A stretch of DNA of 15,074 nt, from NCBI GenBank assembly GCA_964581895.1, contig CAZOPR010000017.1:1-15074 (forward strand). Reading direction: 5' to 3'. Positions 13,059-15,074 of the stretch are shown piece after piece (position 1 is the first letter of the stretch; every line of letters begins with the position of its first letter). The position numbers were made by a program, and so were the translations under genes. The stretch comes from Exilispira sp964581895. Lineage in GTDB: Bacteria > Spirochaetota > JAAYUW01. The notes under the pieces are model-generated. The model was not told where the DNA came from. It ran no database searches and saw only the letters and a program-made list of their open reading frames with translations.

Positions 13059-13679
13059 ATCATCGCAGCATTTTTTACCTTTTGATTTATCCATTGATTC
13101 TTTACCTTCTTTAAAGGCATAATACGCAATTCCTAATGCACCAATTGAATCAATGTATCCAATTTTAAATATTTGATATAAAACACTTGAAACAAGAAGT
13201 ATTATTGATAAATATACGCAAGCACGAGTACAATTTGCGTCAGATTTAATTGCATCTGAATTTAATTTTTTACCAATATTTAATTTAAATTGCATTAAAA
13301 AAATCATAGTAAGTATCGAGATAGATGATATTACTATTCCCCAAAAAGTGGTTTGTGGCTTATGACCTGTATAAATATTATAAACAATTGTAACTAATAA
13401 ACCGACTGTGAAAATATAAAATGAAATTCCAGTTATTTTTAATGCTGTTTTTTCAAAATTATCTTTATTTTCATTATTATTATTTTTTATACGGATAATC
13501 ATATGGCACACACCAATACCCGACATTACTTCTATAAATGAATCTAAACCAAAACCGAATAATGACAATGTTTCATCAGTAATACCGAAATATATTGATA
13601 TTAATCCCTCTAAAATATTATAGAATACAGTAATAACAGCCAATAACAATGCAATATTCCACATTTTTTTGTTATCCAT
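13053..13679 (-). CDS. CDF-like cation transporter, short form
   Basis: The protein has about six membrane helices and the pattern of cation diffusion facilitator membrane domains: NILEGLISIYFG at 21-32, then LSLFGFGLDSFIE at 38-50. Later LNSDAIKSDANCTRACVY (139-156) and DSIGALG (177-183) fit the second half. At 208 residues it lacks the cytoplasmic C-terminal domain usual for CDF proteins; instead it ends in KGKKCCDDD, a possible metal-binding tail. It could export Zn, Fe, Co or similar metal ions by antiport. AGGAGA stands five bases before the ATG. It begins 15 bases after the DUF1232 gene with no attC between, so they form one cassette. Confidence 0.83.
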   Translation of the reverse strand: MDNKKMWNIALLLAVITVFYNILEGLISIYFGITDETLSLFGFGLDSFIEVMSGIGVCHMIIRIKNNNNENKDNFEKTALKITGISFYIFTVGLLVTIVYNIYTGHKPQTTFWGIVISSISILTMIFLMQFKLNIGKKLNSDAIKSDANCTRACVYLSIILLVSSVLYQIFKIGYIDSIGALGIAYYAFKEGKESMDKSKGKKCCDDD

Positions 13680-13694
13680 TAAAATCTCCTATAG

Positions 13695-14147
13695 TCACTT
13701 TATAATCAAATTTAAAATAACTTTTGTCATTATATAAAGCAAGAATGCCCAAATAACAATGAATATTATTGCTGTTATCCAGTTTTTCCTTAAAGTCATA
13801 GATTCTTTTTTTGCTCTTTGACGGCATTCTTGCATTATTTCAGCAGGTATTAATTTAATAGATAATGATATTAAAAAAGGAACAATAATCAAATCGTCCA
13901 GAAGTCCTATTATTGGTATAAAATCTTGTATTAAATCGATAGGGTTTAAAGCATAAGCTAGTGCAAGCATAATTATTAATTTCGGTAATAGACCGACTTT
14001 TGGATTAAGATAGGCATAATAAATTGTTTGTAAATCACTTTTTAATTTTTTTGCCGTTTCTTTTAAATACTGTAATGAAATCAAAATAAACATCAATAAG
14101 TAAAATTCAAACCAAAACCGCCAAGGATGGGATTTATTTTTATACAA
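13695..14147 (-). CDS. DUF1232 (YkvA-like) membrane protein
   Basis: The central stretch AYALNPIDLIQDFIPIIG, then LLDDLIIVPFLISL, is the diagnostic core of DUF1232/YkvA proteins, small membrane proteins of unknown function. KLKSDLQTIYYAYLNPKVG before and KLIPAEIMQECR after also fit. A hydrophobic helix near the start and another near the end (about 125-145) flank it, so the chain probably crosses the membrane several times. The 5' end is uncertain: the first codon here is a TTG without a good ribosome site, and an ATG 54 bases in (14093) is a fair alternative. The gene lies directly after the attC at 14169-14314. Confidence 0.85.
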   Translation of the reverse strand: MYKNKSHPWRFWFEFYLLMFILISLQYLKETAKKLKSDLQTIYYAYLNPKVGLLPKLIIMLALAYALNPIDLIQDFIPIIGLLDDLIIVPFLISLSIKLIPAEIMQECRQRAKKESMTLRKNWITAIIFIVIWAFLLYIMTKVILNLIIK

Positions 14148-14168
14148 TTAATCTTTGGCCAAGCTTTC

Positions 14169-14314
14169 GCCTAACGGTTTGTGTCTCCGACGTTCATGAA
14201 CTGGACCTCAGAGGAAAACTTCTTGGGCGGTGCTCCGCACCTAGTGAATGGATATGGCTTGGAGCAACCGTTGATTCATTCTGTCCAAGCCCTTGCGGAG
14301 ACACTTTGTTATCT
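14169..14314 (-). other. Well preserved attC site of the LysE cassette
   Basis: The site is bounded by R'' AGATAAC (14314-14308) and R' GTTAGGC (14175-14169; exact GTTRRRY). L arms GTGTCTCCG (14181-14189) and CGGAGACAC (14296-14304) are perfect complements, separated from the cores by 5 and 3 bases. The long centre contains a further hairpin, GGTGC-TCC-GCACC. At 146 bases it is close to the upper end of usual attC lengths. It is the clearest evidence for an integron in the window. Confidence 0.82.
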
Positions 14315-14344
14315 GATGGAGCAAGCAAAACTTCAAAGAAACTT

Positions 14345-14953
14345 CTAATCTCTTTTTAATACTTTTGTAATTGCAAAATATATTAATGCTAATCCAACTA
14401 TAATATTTAATATATTAATGACAAGAACTGGAACAAATTTATGTGCAATAGTTCCAATTAAACTCATTAATGTCATGAATACAAATGTCGCCATCACAGT
14501 ACCAATTGCAAAAAGATTAATATCTTTTTTATTCATATGTGTCTCTGATATTTTTGTGGAAAAAACGCCTATAAAAAATAGTATCGTCAAAGGATTAGAA
14601 GCAGTTAATAAAAGACCTTGTACAAATGAACTACTAGCTTTATTCCCTTTAAACAAACTAATTTCAGGCAAAATATTTATTCCCAAAGCACCAAAAATAA
14701 TACTTAGCCCAAAATACATAATTATAATTGTACCAATGATTTTAAATATTTTTTGCACACTTTGATTTCTTATAAACGCAGAAATACCTAAAATCGCCAT
14801 TGTTACATATATTGCATCTATAATCGAAACTGCTAATACTCCAGCTTCAGCAATTAAAAAGCCATTATTACTAGCGAGATTAAATATATAAATACATACT
14901 GGTCCAATTGCTAACTGTAATAACAATCCAAATCTAAATCCTTGTAAAAACAA
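14345..14953 (-). CDS. LysE-family small-molecule exporter
   Basis: About six membrane helices, an opening FLQGFRFGLLLQLAIGPVC and the mid-protein segment GLLLTASNPLTILFFIGVF mark the LysE/RhtB exporter superfamily, which pumps amino acids or similar compounds out. I choose the TTG at 14953 because GGAGGT lies six bases before it and LysE proteins normally start just ahead of FxxGFxxG. This gives 202 residues, a usual length. A GTG at 14998 with 15 more residues is the alternative. The substrate is unknown. It is the only gene of a cassette of about 847 bases whose ends are complementary. Confidence 0.9.
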   Translation of the reverse strand: MFLQGFRFGLLLQLAIGPVCIYIFNLASNNGFLIAEAGVLAVSIIDAIYVTMAILGISAFIRNQSVQKIFKIIGTIIIMYFGLSIIFGALGINILPEISLFKGNKASSSFVQGLLLTASNPLTILFFIGVFSTKISETHMNKKDINLFAIGTVMATFVFMTLMSLIGTIAHKFVPVLVINILNIIVGLALIYFAITKVLKRD

Positions 14954-15015
14954 TCTACTACCTCCATCTATCTTTAATTTCTGCAACGGCATGCTCACAA
15001 ATTGTTTGCTCTTTC

Positions 15016-15074
15016 AGATAACGTTCTGCGTGTTTGCGAAGTGCCGAGCCTTAGCGAGGCATTTTGGTGAGCAT
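15016..15074 (-). other. Partial attC at the right edge
   Basis: R' reads GTTATCT (15022-15016), the start of the LysE cassette and complementary to its R''. Beyond it lie GCCT-TAGCG-AGGC and ATTTTGGTGAGC, the latter shared with the attC at 11922-12030. The R'' end is outside the window. Confidence 0.6.

Larger units (their letters stand above)
9059..15074 (-). mobile_element. Chromosomal integron gene-cassette array (distal part)
   Basis: Nine small unrelated genes lie on one strand, separated by attC-like sites. In each well preserved case the R'' core after a gene is complementary to the R' core before that same gene: AGATAAC with GTTATCT for the LysE cassette, and GTATAAC with G(C)TATAC for the HEPN-like cassette. 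This is expected when a cassette circularises through its own attC. GTTAGGC at 14175-14169 and GTTAGCT at 11928-11922 agree with or lie close to the R' consensus GTTRRRY. No integrase gene or attI is in view; by array polarity they should lie beyond the right edge. Site quality falls towards the left end. The left border is set at the last core-like sequence (9059-9070). Integron identity is an inference from site structure and gene layout. Confidence 0.75.

Noticed and set aside
12947..13129. 60-codon open frame on the minus strand
   Set aside because: It overlaps the end of the CDF-like gene, the candidate attC and the next gene's start; no domain and no ribosome site.

Overview
The window is a very AT-rich piece of bacterial chromosome using the standard code (TGA, TAG and TAA all end genes) with ordinary Shine-Dalgarno sites such as AGGAGA and GGAGGT. 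Nothing fixes the taxon. A low-GC anaerobe is likely. A spirochaete is a reasonable guess, because multi-domain membrane adenylate cyclases and a chromosomal integron of this type are known there (Treponema denticola has one), but I hold that only weakly.

Region 1 (1-5285, minus strand) is a decayed type I restriction-modification locus. In transcription order it has an intact hsdM, a broken ORF6N-domain remnant, a HigB-like toxin gene, an XRE-ImmA/IrrE antitoxin gene, a 52-codon chimeric mini-ORF, an AlbA_2/ATPase gene and an hsdS pseudogene that runs off towards the left edge. Several of these overlap by 4-11 bases, so they are probably cotranscribed and translationally coupled. No hsdR is in view. 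The mini-ORF joins an HsdS-like start to an HsdM-like tail, which suggests that two tandem RM units collapsed. The AlbA_2 gene carries seven contiguous 10-bp repeats, a length that shifts frame when one unit is gained or lost.

Region 2 (5286-9058) holds a gene-poor AT-rich spacer and one plus-strand gene: a large membrane-anchored class III adenylate cyclase with an extracytoplasmic beta-propeller-like part, a second sensor part, HAMP and a complete catalytic domain. A good sigma-70-like promoter lies in front of it.

Region 3 (about 9059-15074) is best read as part of a chromosomal integron cassette array. All nine genes are on the minus strand, are small and are functionally unrelated: LysE-family exporter, DUF1232 membrane protein, CDF-like cation transporter, a HEPN-like protein with a small partner, Nudix, nitrilase-family amidohydrolase, an Imm-5-like immunity protein and a second Nudix. 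Between them are attC-like sites with R''/R' cores and internal stems. The best are at 14169-14314 and 11922-12030. Cores match their own cassette's other end as predicted for integron cassettes, and the match extends well past the usual 7 bases. The sites decay from right to left, so the integrase and attI would be expected beyond position 15074.
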